From Heterodera schachtii (Eukaryota > Nematoda > Chromadorea > Rhabditida > Heteroderidae), in assembly GCA_023374025.1 (NCBI GenBank), contig SIJG01000085.1, positions 238,110 to 302,109 of the forward strand: 64,000 nt of DNA. Direction: 5' to 3'. The notes under the pieces are model-generated. The model did no database searches and was not told the origin of the DNA. It saw nothing but the letters and a program-made list of their open reading frames with translations. Positions 11,571 to 22,679 of the stretch are shown one piece after another; position 1 is the stretch's first letter; every line of letters begins with the position of its first letter. The position numbers were made by a program, and so were the translations under genes.

Positions 11571-13210
11571 CGAAAAATTTGAATTTTCGACTTTTTGTTC
11601 GAATTCGGGTCCGGGATTCGGCATTGGTCAAAATAGATGCCGGATTCATGATCAGCGACCCCAAAAACCCTTGGAAACACATTTTCATGACTTATAACTG
11701 CAAAAATATTTTTTTTAAATGGGGGGGGGGGGACAAACTAGAGTATTACCCTTTTTTTATGGTCGTGAGAACTGCAATAGAGCCGGCAAAAAAGACTCAT
11801 TTTGGTACTAATTTGATTTGTATCCCCCTTTTTGGTCAAATTTTTTCAACTTTTTTATCAGAATTGCTTTTAGATCAATGGAAACGCTTAAAAATTTTAC
11901 TATTTATGATTTATTCAAACTTTTGTCTCTACCAGACAATGAATTTGAAAAATGGCTCAAAGAACATAATTTTCTACACAATTTTTTTCCACATATATTT
12001 CGGATTTTTTGTGGCGTAAGCAATTTGGAGGACCGGATATTTTTTATAATTTGTGGTCACAAATCTCAGAATTGTACCCAATAAACACATAATTCACCTT
12101 TTTTTGTTATTTAAAGCAATTCTGAAAAAAAAGTTGAAAAAATTTGATCAAAAAGGGGGATACAAACCAAATTAGTACCCTCATTTTGCGTCCCGCCGTA
12201 CATTAGGGTTAACCCGAACTCATAACAAAAAATAATGTCAGTGTTGAAGCACTATCGGTGCGCGGACAAAATCCCGCCCCGACAAAATCGACCGGCTGGA
12301 TCGGGACTCCCGCGGGATTTTACGGGAGTCCCGCTCCCGACTCCCGCTTTTTTCGGTGAACGGGATTTTTAACGGGAGCGGGATTTTTACGGGATTCCCG
12401 TTCGGGACTCCCGTCCCGGTAAATTTTACCAAAAAACGGGAGTAAAATGCACTGGTAAGAAATGAGTTTTTTGGTAAAATTAATAATTTTTGATCGAAAA
12501 TCTGTTAAATATCGCTGCCCGTCAAAATGTCCAAGCGTCGAAATGTCCAAGCGTCATAATGTCCAAGCGTCGAAATGTCCAAGCGTCGAAATGTCCAAGC
12601 GTCGAAATGTCCAAGCGTCGAAATGTCCAAGCGTCATAATGTCCAAGCGTCGAAATGTCCAAGCGTCGAAATGTCCAAGCGTCGAAATGTCCAAGCGTCG
12701 AAATGTCCCCCAAGCTAAAATCACCCTACTAAAAATTCGCGAAAAACCAAAATAACATAATATTAAGCTTTCATATTATTCATAGGAAACATTAACCCAT
12801 TTAAGCGAAATATTGGTCGTAAAAAGATTGAAATTCTCCAAAAAAAAGTCGTAGGCGGGGCAACAGCGACAATTAAAGGTGAAAACGAAGCAAATTCTTC
12901 GATCGTGGACGAAAAGACGACAACAACGACCGCGACGATGATTTAAAGAAGAACACGTCATCACTAGGGCTCGGATTTATAGTTTTTTCACTATTTTTTT
13001 CCTGAGCTCCCCATGGCCTGAAATGTACGAAAAACGTGTTTTTTTGGCTGTTGTTAAACTACTTTTCGAGTTATTAGCAACTATTTTCTAGTTTTTTATT
13101 TTTAGCAACTAAAAAACTATAAATTATTTGAAAAAAACTATTTTCAACTATTTTGGCGTTTTGCCCAAAATTTGTTAACAAAAATGCAATAAAAACGAAA
13201 AATGCACCCC
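11571..13210. repeat. Segmental duplication, block A
   Basis: Matches 13957-15593 almost base for base over about 1.64 kb. It contains a CGGGAGTCCCG-rich stretch (about 12280-12430), a 16 bp minisatellite (12520-12712) and the left part of a hAT-like MITE, where the copy stops. ORFs inside are not recognisable proteins. Confidence 0.85.
12520..12712. repeat. 16 bp minisatellite in block A
   Basis: About 12 units of AAGCGTCGAAATGTCC, with some CATAATG variants. Block B has the same array at about 14905-15093. A degenerate array of the same unit in reverse lies at 16160-16255. Confidence 0.9.
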
Positions 13211-13956
13211 TTGAGCAATTTAAGGAGACAATGTCGTGCTACTATGGCTGTATTGGACATTTGATTGGGTTCAATGTGCCTCCAAGATTAGAAATAGATG
13301 AACAGATAAAGGAGGCAGCAGCAATGGAAGAAGCGGAAGCGAGTCTCAATGAGAGCGGAATTTATGTTGTACCAAATGATGAAAACCTCGGATCCTTGTT
13401 GAATTTTTTAATGAATTATTTTCATTTTACCGAATTTCATGCATTTTTATGGTTTTATTTATTTATTTTTTGCCGAATTCTTATCCTTTCATCGATTTCA
13501 TGCATTTTTGCGATTTTAAAAAAATTTTGAGCGGTTTTTTGTTGTTTTTTTTCGATTTTTTGTTGCACAGTACGAGTTGGGAATCTTAGTACGAGTTGGG
13601 AAACTTAGTACGAGTCGGGGTACCAGTACGAGTTGGGGCAGTACGAGTTGGCCTAGTACGAGTTGGGTTTTTACCGTCCCCCCTCCCCTCCATTTTTGAA
13701 AAAAATATTTTTTTGCATTTATAAGTCATGAAAATGTGTTTCCAAGGGTTTTTTGGGTCGCTGATCATGAATCCGGCATCTATTTTGACCAATGCCGAAT
13801 CCCGGACCCGAATTCGAACAAAAAGTCGAAAATTCAAATTTTTCGAATTTCCGTTTTTAGTCTAAAAATAGTTTAAATGATCTTTTATTGAAGCACTAAT
13901 GACTTTAACTTCATTTTCATGTATTTAAACAAGGTTTGAACCAAGAATGCGAAATT
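13211..13956. other. Spacer between the duplicated blocks
   Basis: Holds an uncharacterised plus-strand ORF (13153-13530; its part from about 13200 reads PLEQFKETMSCYYGCIGHLI and then IKEAAAMEEAEASLNESG). An array of AGTACGAGTTGGG units (about 13570-13670) and the left arm of a foldback element (13690-13845) follow. I do not recognise the ORF; it may be a fragment of a mobile element. Confidence 0.4.
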
Positions 13957-14118
13957 CGAAAAATTTGAATTTTCGACTTTTTGTTCGAATTCGGATCCGG
14001 GATTCGGCATTGGTCAAAATAGATGCCGGATTCATGATCAGCGACCCCAAAAACCCTTGGAAACACATTTTCATGACTTATAACTGCAAAAATATTTTTT
14101 TTAAATGGGGGGGGGGGA
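13690..14118. mobile_element. Foldback element overlapping the start of block B
   Basis: Arms 13690-13845 and 13966-14118 are inverted copies that carry the CGAATTCGG(G/A)TCCGGGATTC signature and the text CATGATCAGCGACCC in opposite orientations. It belongs to the same family as 4513-4960. Confidence 0.65.
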
Positions 14119-15593
14119 CAAACTAGAGTATTACCCTTTTTTTATGGTCGTGAGAACTGCAATAGAGCCGGCAAAAAAGACTCATTTTGGTACTAATTTG
14201 ATTTGTATCCCCCTTTTTGGTCAAATTTTTTCAACTTTTTTATCAGAATTGCTTTTAGATCAATGGAAACGCTTAAAAATTTTACTATTTATGATTTATT
14301 CAAACTTTTGTCTCTACCAGACAATGAATTTGAAAAATGGCTCAAAGAACATAATTTTCTACACAATTTTTTTCCACATATATTTCGGATTTTTTGTGGC
14401 GTAAGCAATTTGGAGGACCGGATATTTTTTATAATTTGTGGTCACAAATCTCAGAATTGTACCCAATAAACACATAATTCACCTTTTTTTGTTATTTAAA
14501 GCAATTCTGAAAAAAAAGTTGAAAAAATTTGATCAAAAAGGGGGATACAAACCAAATTAGTACCCTCATTTTGCGTCCCGCCGTACATTAGGGTTAACCC
14601 GAACTCATAACAAAAAATAATGTCAGTGTTGAAGCACTATCGGTGCGCGGACAAAATCCCGCCCCGACAAAATCGACCGGCTGGATCGGGACTCCCGCGG
14701 GATTTTACGGGAGTCCCGCTCCCGACTCCCGCTTTTTTCGGTGAACGGGATTTTTAACGGGAGCGGGATTTTTACGGGATTCCCGTTCGGGACTCCCGTC
14801 CCGGTAAATTTTACCAAAAAACGGGAGTAAAATGCACTGGTAAGAAATGAGTTTTTTGGTAAAATTAATAATTTTTGATCGAAAATCTGTTAAATATCGC
14901 TGCCCGTCAAAATGTCCAAGTCGAAATGTCCAAGCGTCATAATGTCCAAGCGTCGAAATGTCCAAGCGTCGAAATGTCCAAGCGTCGAAATGTCCAAGCG
15001 TCGAAATGTCCAAGCGTCATAATGTCCAAGCGTCGAAATGTCCAAGCGTCGAAATGTCCAAGCGTCGAAATGTCCAAGCGTCGAAATGTCCCCCAAGCTA
15101 AAATCACCCTACTAAAAATTCGCGAAAAACCAAAATAACATAATATTAAGCTTTCATATTATTCATAGGAAACATTAACCCATTTAAGCGAAATATTGGT
15201 CGTAAAAAGATTGAAATTCTCCAAAAAAAAGTCGTAGGCGGGGCAACAGCGACAATTAAAGGTGAAAACGAAGCAAATTCTTCGATCGTGGACGAAAAGA
15301 CGACAACAACGACCGCGACGATGATTTAAAGAAGAACACGTCATCACTAGGGCTCGGATTTATAGTTTTTTCACTATTTTTTTCCTGAGCTCCCCATGGC
15401 CTGAAATGTACGAAAAACGTGTTTTTTTGGCTGTTGTTAAACTACTTTTCGAGTTATTAGCAACTATTTTCTAGTTTTTTATTTTTAGCAACTAAAAAAC
15501 TATAAATTATTTGAAAAAAACTATTTTCAACTATTTTGGCGTTTTGCCCAAAATTTGTTAACAAAAATGCAATAAAAACGAAAAATGCACCCC
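13957..15593. repeat. Segmental duplication, block B
   Basis: Second copy of 11571-13210, offset by about 2.38 kb. Differences are a few single bases, a shorter poly-G run and one shortened minisatellite unit near 14925. Confidence 0.85.
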
Positions 15594-15935
15594 TAAGAAT
15601 CGACTTAAAAATTTTTTTCAAAAAATACACCCTTACGAATCGACTCGAAAATTTTCAAAAATGTACCCCTAAGAAATGAAAAATTTTTCAAAAAATCATC
15701 TCCAAAATTAATTTAATTATTTTAATGACGATAATTTTTGATTTTGAAAATTATGTATCTAATTAATGGTTTGGCATAATATTTTTGCTTTTTAAAGAAA
15801 ATTTTCGATTTACACCCCTAAGTTTGAAACTTTTTAGCAACTATTTACCCATTTTTAGCAACTATTTTGAGGGTTTTTTAGAAACTAAAAACTAATTATT
15901 TTGGCAGTTTTTAGCAACTATAAATCCGAGCCCTA
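15348..15935. mobile_element. hAT-like MITE, 588 bp, 8 bp target duplication
   Basis: Terminal inverted repeats TAGGGCTCGGATTTATAG and its complement. The element is flanked on both sides by GTCATCAC (15340-15347 and 15936-15943). There is no coding capacity. The first part of the same element is present at 12965-13210. Confidence 0.85.
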
Positions 15936-16159
15936 GTCATCACCTACTTCGAACACGGGAAAACTCAGAAAGGAGGCACTTGAATTTGTTCATTTCTGTT
16001 TTTTGCTCTTTGGTGATTCCATCAATTAATAAGATATAGCACATTGTTTTTTTCGTTGTTTTTATGATTCTGATAAATTTTTAATGAATTTCCAATATTC
16101 TTTAAATTGCAAAATTGTGTAATTTTGGGTTTTTCGCGAATTTTTAGTAGAGGACATTT

Positions 16160-17030
16160 TGACTGATTTTAGCTTGGGGGACATTTCGACACTTGGACAT
16201 TATGACGCTTGGACATTTCGACGCCTGGACATTATGACGGACATTTTGACAGCGCGCCGTTAAATATATAGCCAAAATCTCAAAAAAAAATTTTCCCGGC
16301 GGCGCCTATCGGCACCGCCGGACCTTTAAAATCCTTAATTTTCTTAAAATATGGCTCAAATTTGCAAAAATTGGTCATTTTTGAATAAAAATTGACCATT
16401 TATGTTATAATTTATTAACAAATTGAACTCACTTCGGATAAAATTTCGTTTAAATTACTTAAATTTTCCATAGTAAATCATGAAAATGAATATATTTTAA
16501 AATATTTTTGCAAAATACCGAAAAAAAACAAAAATTATACGAAAATCACATAAATTTTTTGGTTAATATCTGTTAAAAAATAGAGTTTAAATTTCAAAAT
16601 TCGCTCGGTGGCACCGCCGGCCCCCCGAAAAAAATTGTTTTTTTCTTAAAAATAGTCCAAAATCTTTAAATTTGGCCCTTTTTTTAGACAAAATCTGTTA
16701 ACAAATAGCATTAAAATTAGAAAAAATTTGCCGGCAGCGCCTATCGACGCCGCCGAACCCCCATCCCCCAAAAAGTTTTTTAAAAACAAAAAAAGTCGTC
16801 GACTTGCTAAAAATCGCAAAATTTGGCAGTTTTTGGTAAAAATCTGTTAGCAAATTGCACTCAAATTTTTAAAATTTTTCCATTTCGGCCCAAAGTCCTT
16901 AATTTATTTGAAGCAATTTGAAAAAAATTTTTCTGATTTTCGACCCTAAAATCTGTTTTTTATTTCAACTTTTTGCATATTATAATTTTTCTGTATCGAA
17001 TAAAAGGATTGTACACAATTAAAAAAATTA
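16160..17030. repeat. AT-rich repeat block with two full GC hairpin motifs
   Basis: A reversed minisatellite at 16160-16255 is followed by AT-rich repeats with hairpin motifs at 16296-16321 and 16731-16756 and a partial one near 16610. No gene is visible. Confidence 0.65.
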
Positions 17031-17410
17031 ATGGAATTTTATTTTAGATCATTATAAAAAAAGCCTTTCCAAAGGGCTAACGGGAGCGAATGTGTCAAAA
17101 AGTGATCAGGAACAACCGAACGGTAAAAACCCAACTCGTACTATTTTAGAGTATCTTTTTTTCTCTGTTCTCTGATGACTTAACACTGTCTCGTTTTTTT
17201 CTGTTTCTATATTTACTACATAATAGTACGAGTTGGGTTTCGTCCCAACCGAACAATTCTAATCTTTCGTCTCCACGTACAGCATATAGCATCATAATTC
17301 CAAGATCTGCTTTTGAATTTTTCACTTTTCTTGTCGCCCTGTTTTTGGCTTAATAATTTATAACAGTATAAAATTACTTTTTGTAAATATAAAGGAAACA
17401 TACTAATAAG

Positions 17411-17645
17411 TAGGGTTGTAAATTATATGGATTAACATATTTTCCTGCGCATATGCTATGAAGAAAGGGGCTCAAAAATAGCATTTCTACGTTAAAATTT
17501 TTGGTTTGGTGAAAGTTTTTAGTCCATGTAAATCCATATTTTGGGGGTTTTCTGGAATAAATCCATATTGCGACATTTTTGCGTTTTTAGTCCATATTTT
17601 ATGTCCATATTTGGCGTTTTTTAGTCCATATAATTTACAACCCTA
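17411..17645. mobile_element. hAT-like MITE, 235 bp, 8 bp target duplication
   Basis: Inverted ends TAGGGTTGTAAATTATATGG, flanked by CTAATAAG at 17403-17410 and 17646-17653. The interior repeats TCCATATTT-type text. No ORF. Confidence 0.85.
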
Positions 17646-17767
17646 CTAATAAGACAAATTTCGTCAACTCGGCGCCCCATTTGCTTTGATATTTTATTGA
17701 AAAAATACTCGGGCGTATATTCCTTCGCGGTAGTGTTAGATTCGTAATTGTCCGTTTGAATCATAAA

Positions 17768-17992
17768 CTAACTGCGCACTAGTTCTATCGCGAGGTACAC
17801 GTCTGTACCAATCGCCGCTAGAGTTACAAGCGTAGTAGCAGTCATTACTGCATGAGACGCTGCGAAGGCCTTTAAAGCAGCAATTGATGCACCTAGTTTT
17901 GCAAGTGCAACGAATGCTCTTGCTTTTCGTGCTGGATGACCGTATGTAATGTCAAAAAGAATAAATAATATAATAAATAAAAGAAATTTCAT
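17768..17992 (-). CDS. Small secreted Ala-rich protein, 74 aa
   Basis: A single open frame from the ATG at 17990-17992 gives 74 aa. It has a clear signal peptide (MKFLLFIILFILFDITYG) followed by a mature part beginning HPARKARAFVALAKLG. The mature part is rich in Ala, Thr and Val, has no Cys, and ends VYLAIELVRS. An upstream in-frame ATG (18080-18082) would add 30 residues, but the shorter form has the more typical signal peptide. I do not recognise the family. Small secreted proteins are candidate effectors in plant-parasitic nematodes; that is inference only. The ORF lies inside a TIR-bounded block. Confidence 0.45.
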   Translation of the reverse strand: MKFLLFIILFILFDITYGHPARKARAFVALAKLGASIAALKAFAASHAVMTATTLVTLAAIGTDVYLAIELVRS

Positions 17993-18429
17993 TGCGAAGT
18001 AAAAACTAGAAAAAGTAAGAAAAATGATAAAAAGAAATGCTCGTAAGATGAGAAAACAAAATAAAGTGCGGGCGGCTGTCATCGCTGTTCTGAAAAGAGA
18101 AGAGCAAATTGCGGCCTATAAGCTACGGCAGTATGAGTTGGACCCAACTTAGGGGATAAGAATTCGAGAACTGAAAAAACTTACAGAGACAATGATTTGG
18201 TTATACGGAATTTGGTTCAAGGCTTTGGTGCGATTGAGAACCCAAATGAGGATGAAATACTTACTCATCTCAGATCTTTGCAATACCGACTTATGCGCAA
18301 TGATTTTGAAAACTGGGTGATCCAGAGAACGAATAGTTAGTTTTATATTCGTTCCCGTTAGCCCTTGTGAAAAGGATTTTGTTCTTTTTATAATTATATA
18401 AAATAAAATTTCAATTTTTTTTTGAATTT

Positions 18430-18665
18430 GTGTATGTCCTCAAATGTCGGGCCCTCAAAAGTCGGGTCCTCAAATGTCGGGGACATCCTTAAATGTCGGG
18501 TCCTCAAAAGTCGGGTCCTCAAATGTCCGGGACATCCTCAAATGTCGGGTCCTCAAAAGTCGTGTCCTGAAATGTCGGGATCCTCAAATGTCGGGTCCTC
18601 AAAAGTCGTGTCTTCAAATGTCGGGATCCTCAAATGTCGGGTCCTCAAATCTCAAATGTCGCAGC
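18430..18665. repeat. Minisatellite of GGGTCCTCAAATGTC units
   Basis: About 15 bp units alternating AAATGTC and AAAAGTC, roughly 14 copies. It is related in theme (xxATGTC) to the 12.5 kb array but uses a different unit. Confidence 0.8.
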
Positions 18666-18848
18666 ACGGTATAAAGATGGTACCATTTTTGTTAAAAATA
18701 CACAGACAAAATCGCGAATAAATTCACATAATATTCCGGAATTTCAAAAAACCAACGCCGCCACCCGCTACCAAAAGCCTCTCTCTCCCCCTTCAATCCG
18801 CGTGCCAATTGTCGTCGTTTAGTTTCATTTTGGTTGTTCATTCGTCCG

Positions 18849-19841
18849 TCAGTTTTTTGTCCGTTTTCTCATTTGCGATAAATGCTTTTCATTGCTGCCG
18901 AATTCGACGCAACTCAACATGACCTGGAGCACAAAAACAAAATTCCAAAAACAAATATTATTTTTGTGATTTAAATATGCGGCGGACACCTCATGGCCAA
19001 GCAGCTGAAGCAACAGCTTAATGTGGACAATGGCGGCACGCAAAACCTTCAACTTTGAAACTCTTTTGGTGTTTTTGGCCAGCGATGGAAGCCTAAATGA
19101 AGGAACCGCTTTACTTCAATTATTTAAAATAATTTTAGTTTGGCAAATTAGAATTGGCTTGTTTTTATCCCGCCACTGATCAAAATTGACTGATCAGCGG
19201 GCGGACGACAACATAAAAGTGAACTTTGCTCTTTTCCTTGGAAATTTAATTTATCGCATTTTCTCTAATTATCCCCCAAACTCGATTTATCCCCCAGTCT
19301 AAGAGGAGTTTGAAAAATAATCCCCCAGTCTCCATTTATCCCCCAGTCTCCATTTGTCCCCCCTTTTCTGAGGAGGTTGAAAAATAATCCCCCATCGGGG
19401 ACAATTAGAGAAAATACGGTATTTGCGCAAAGAAATTTTTCCCGCTTTCCAAATTTTGTTTTACTTTATGTCCTGACATGCTTCAAAAAAATAGGTAATT
19501 AAATTAATTAATTTACATTCGCTTCAGCACCACAAATGCCTGGTTGACCGTGTTCACTCGCGTTCGTTCGCGCGCGTTGCGCCGCTCCACCGATGGGCCC
19601 GGCTCAAATCGGCTTTTGCTTAGCCGTGGCTTTTTTATGCGTGGCTTTGTGTTCGTTTTAAGCAAATGATTTGGCACCGCCGACAAATTGCCAATGGCAT
19701 CCTTTTTAGGGTGTGCCAACAAAAAGTGTTGGCACACTGAACCAACAGCAGAAGCGGCAGCAGCAGAAGTGATCTGCGATTTTTGTTTTTGATTGATCCA
19801 AATCAATGAGAGAAATGGCAAAAATTGCCGAGCCAAATTCT
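18849..19841 (-). CDS. bHLH transcription factor, achaete-scute-like class (5' end not found)
   Basis: Three exons: 19517-19841, 18990-19092 and 18849-18923, joined in frame by GT..AG introns. The basic region and helix 1 read ERRNARERTRVNTVNQAF and VVLKRMLPSL. The loop and helix 2, across the intron, read KNTKRVSKLKVLRAAIVHIK and LLLQLLGHE. The basic region has the E-box-contacting NARER pattern, so it should bind DNA as a dimer. The first listed exon starts at a splice acceptor (TTTTCACAG) and holds no usable ATG, so at least one upstream coding exon is missing. The upstream sequence is occupied by a 1 kb hAT element. The tail after the bHLH is short (25 codons including stop). The subfamily is uncertain. 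Confidence 0.75.
19254..19422. mobile_element. Small TIR element with TTTTCTCTAATTATCCCCC ends
   Basis: The left end GCATTTTCTCTAATT and right end AATTAGAGAAAATACGGTAT are inverted copies. The middle alternates TTATCCCCCAGTCTCCA units. A related design occurs at 24441-24543. Confidence 0.55.
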
Positions 19842-19895
19842 GTGAAAACTTATACTATACAATAAAGGGAATAAATGTACTGTGATGGTAAGGAC

Positions 19896-20905
19896 CAGGG
19901 GTGGGACAACTCTCGCCTCTCGCCAACTCTCGCCATTTTTGGTACTCTCGCCTCTCGTCTCTCGCCTCTCGTTTTCTGGGACGAGAGGCGAGAGTTGAAA
20001 ATACACCCCTAAAGATTGAACTTTTGAGCAGTCAGAAAATTTTCAAATTTACGCGAAAAAAAAAACATAAAAATCGCTTTCTCAGCTTCCTTAATGTCTT
20101 AAAATTAGAGAACAATTTTCTTTATTAAAACATGTTCAAATTTGGTCTGGTGGTTAAAACCTTCTTCCGACATTTTTGGGGTCGAAATTCCGACTTCCGA
20201 AATTTTTGATAAAAATTCGGAATTTTTTTTTGAGTTTTTTTTTTCAAAAAATAGTCAATTTTTGTACAATTTCTGTTAATAAATTGCATAGAAGTTTTCA
20301 ATTTTTTTTTCTTGAAACTTGTTCAAAATCGCTAAATTTGGCCATTTTTTGGACAAAATTTGTTACCAATTTGCATAAAAATTAAAAAAATTTCCCGGCG
20401 GCGCCTATCGGCACCGCCGGATCCTTCTCTACAGTTTCCCAAAAGTTTTTTGGATAAAGCGCGCCGTAAAAAAAAGGTGGTTTGAATGGCAAAAAATGGA
20501 CAAATAATAAAGTTTGTTTGTAAAATAAATATATTTCATGAAAATATTTATTTTATTTTCATGAAAAAATTTTAAAGTTTTTTTTGAATTTTTCAGGACT
20601 TTGACTCGGTTTATAAGCTAGGGCCCTGACCCGGCTTTTCTGGACCCGGCAATACCCTGACCCGGTATTTTCCCAAATAAGCAGGCCCGTAACGCTAATT
20701 TAATATACGATTTTAAAGTTTTCTAAATTTAAAAATAAGGCTACAGACAAAAAATTTGAAAAACTCTCGCCTCTCGTCCTCTCGCCAACTCTCGTGTTTT
20801 TGGGGACTCTCGCCTCTCGCCAAACTCTCGCTCTCGTCTTTTTGGGGACTCTCGCCTCTCGCCAAACTCTCGCTCTCGTCTTTTCTGAGACAAGTCACAC
20901 CCCTG
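19896..20905. mobile_element. hAT-type non-autonomous element, 1,010 bp
   Basis: Ends CAGGGGTGGGAC and GTCACACCCCTG are inverted copies of the classical hAT terminus CAGGGGTG. An 8 bp duplication GTAAGGAC flanks it at 19888-19895 and 20906-20913. Both subterminal regions are filled with CTCTCGCCTCTCGCC repeats. The interior carries a GC hairpin motif at 20395-20420. No transposase ORF. It lies about 50 bp upstream of the first visible bHLH exon. Confidence 0.85.
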
Positions 20906-20913
20906 GTAAGGAC

Positions 20914-21300
20914 GTAGGCAGAGGACTGAGGGGGCTTAAGCCCCGCCCCACCCCCCCCCCCCAGAAATCCAAAAATGTAAAAAAATTTCAGCAAATTTTT
21001 TTGAAATTTTTAAGCAATTTTCTTAAGAAACTGCATTAAAATTCTCAAAAATTTTCCCGGCGGCGCCTAACGGCACCGCCGGATCCCAATTTTACTATAT
21101 GTTTCAAAAATTGAGACGAAAATTGCAAAAAATAGTAATTTTTTAGCATAAACGGCTAAAAATTTAGGAAAATACACTACCCCCCCCCCTAATTCAGGAT
21201 TTCAAAAAACGAAAAATACACCCTTAAAAAATCGAATTTTTGACTTTAACCCCCCCCCCCCCCCCCGCCCACCCCCCGAAGCCCAAGGGTCTGACTACGC
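20914..21300. repeat. Dispersed repeat with hairpin motif and poly-C tracts
   Basis: Contains the hairpin motif at 21057-21082, then CACTACCCCCCCCC, AAATACACCC and the end text AAGGGTCTGACTACGC. The same order of blocks is seen at 47683-47925. Confidence 0.6.
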
Positions 21301-21795
21301 CTTCTTGTGGTCCATTTCCGGACTCTATGTGTTGTATTTTGGTCGGGTTTCCCTATGCCAATTTCGACTCTTTTCCCGGAGTTTGTTTCTGTTCCGTTCC
21401 CAACTTGGTTTTGTCGTTCGAATGCCATTCCCTCCGTTTGACCCTTCTCTCCTCCCATTGCTTTTCCTTCTCTTCCATCTTGTGCCGTTATGCCCTGTCT
21501 TGCTGACGTTGTGCTGCTTCTTCTTAGTCTGCTGCTGATCATTTCTCTGTGCTTTCCATGGTTCAATTCGATGTCCCCAAAATGTGCCATTGTCAGTGCA
21601 TTTTCTGTTGCGATCGGTGCCGTGGTGGCGCCTAAGCCTCCGCACCCGCCGTCTCTGACCATCGCAGCGGTGGCCATCAGAGAAAGCGAATTGTTGTCGA
21701 GAATGGAGTGGGACCAAAAGGGTACGAGATGCTGTGATGGTGGGAAGAACGAGGCCATCCTAACACAATGGGGATAATACGATGGGGATGATTAC
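21301..21795. other. Open but unrecognised sequence
   Basis: Several overlapping long frames exist here (for example minus 21246-21758, 170 codons), with no recognisable domain. Codon content does not favour one strand clearly. I do not call a gene. Confidence 0.3.
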
Positions 21796-21990
21796 TAAAG
21801 ATCGGCATGGACCTGGATACAGACCTGGATTTTTCCTAGACCCAGATCCAGAAGTCCAGGCCATTTTCGGCACTCTGGATTTTTCCTGGACCTGGATTTT
21901 CCTGGATTTTGTCCAGGAAATCCAGGTCCAGGTTAAATGTGAAAAAAATCTAGGTCCAGGCCCAGGCTTTTTTCAAAATACCGGTCTCTA
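21796..21990. mobile_element. hAT-like MITE, 195 bp, 8 bp target duplication
   Basis: Ends TAAAGATCGG and CCGGTCTCTA are imperfect inverted copies, flanked by ATGATTAC at 21788-21795 and 21991-21998. The interior is made of CCTGGACCTGGATTT repeats. Confidence 0.75.
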
Positions 21991-22679
21991 ATGATTACAG
22001 TAACGGATTCGGCTAAAATGGGGAATGCGATTGCTGAACAGAGAGAGATTTTCAGAATTGTCGGCAAATTTTCGGACACGGAATCCCGGCAACCCAAGAG
22101 GCCGGAATTTTGTAATCACCAGCTATGTACTCCTAATTGGGTACGGTGTTGAAGCAGCATGGCACCTTTTAATTTCATTCGGCACCGGAGAATGCCGTCG
22201 ATAGTGCGGACATTTTGCCGGGGGGGGGGGGGGTTGCCCGGGAAATCGGCCCGAGGCAAAACAAAACATCAGCAGGTGGCACCTCCCCTCATTATCAGCT
22301 CCGTCTCAGCACCATCCCATCTCGAGATGATTAAAAAATATATGAATTATTAATGCATTTAAAATGAAAATTAAAAAGTGCAAATATTTAGAAACCAAAA
22401 ATCAAGCAAAATGTTATTCACAAAAGAAAAAAGCATTTCCACAATTTGTTTAAGCTAACTCACAATTAACAATTAATTATTGTGTATCAATTTTAAAAAA
22501 ATGCCGAATTGGCGCCTTCCCAATTTATCAATTGGAAGCGTATTTCACCCATAATTATCGCCTTTATGAAAAGTTTGCCATTAGATTTCCGTTCTCGAAC
22601 GTCACAATTTTTTTTTGAAATTTTGTGAATTAAAAAATTGTTATTTAAAATTGCTATTGCAACAACGAAAAAAAAGAAG

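Larger units (their letters stand above)
17034..18412. mobile_element. Putative TIR element carrying a small secreted-protein ORF
   Basis: The ends are imperfect inverted repeats of about 60-70 bp: AAATTTTATTTTA-type ends, then ATTATAAAAA and GGGCTAACGGGA(A/G)CGAAT facing each other at about 17034-17095 and 18340-18412. Inside are a hAT-like MITE (17411-17645), the ORF at 17768-17992 (minus) and a plus-strand ORF end at about 18185-18339 containing THLRSLQYRLMRNDFENWV. That last fragment could be a transposase remnant, but I cannot place it. Confidence 0.5.

Noticed and set aside
13153..13530. 125-codon ORF between the duplicated blocks as a host gene
   Set aside because: Its start lies in the duplicated MITE fragment, it ends in low-complexity AT sequence, and no family is recognised.
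11571..15593. The two 1.64 kb direct repeats as LTRs of a retrotransposon
   Set aside because: No TG..CA ends, no primer-binding site, no gag/pol between them, and the right edge of block A lies inside another MITE.
21246..21758. 170-codon minus-strand ORF
   Set aside because: Overlapping frames are equally open on the other strand, no domain or splice logic is seen, and one end is a poly-G run inside a repeat.
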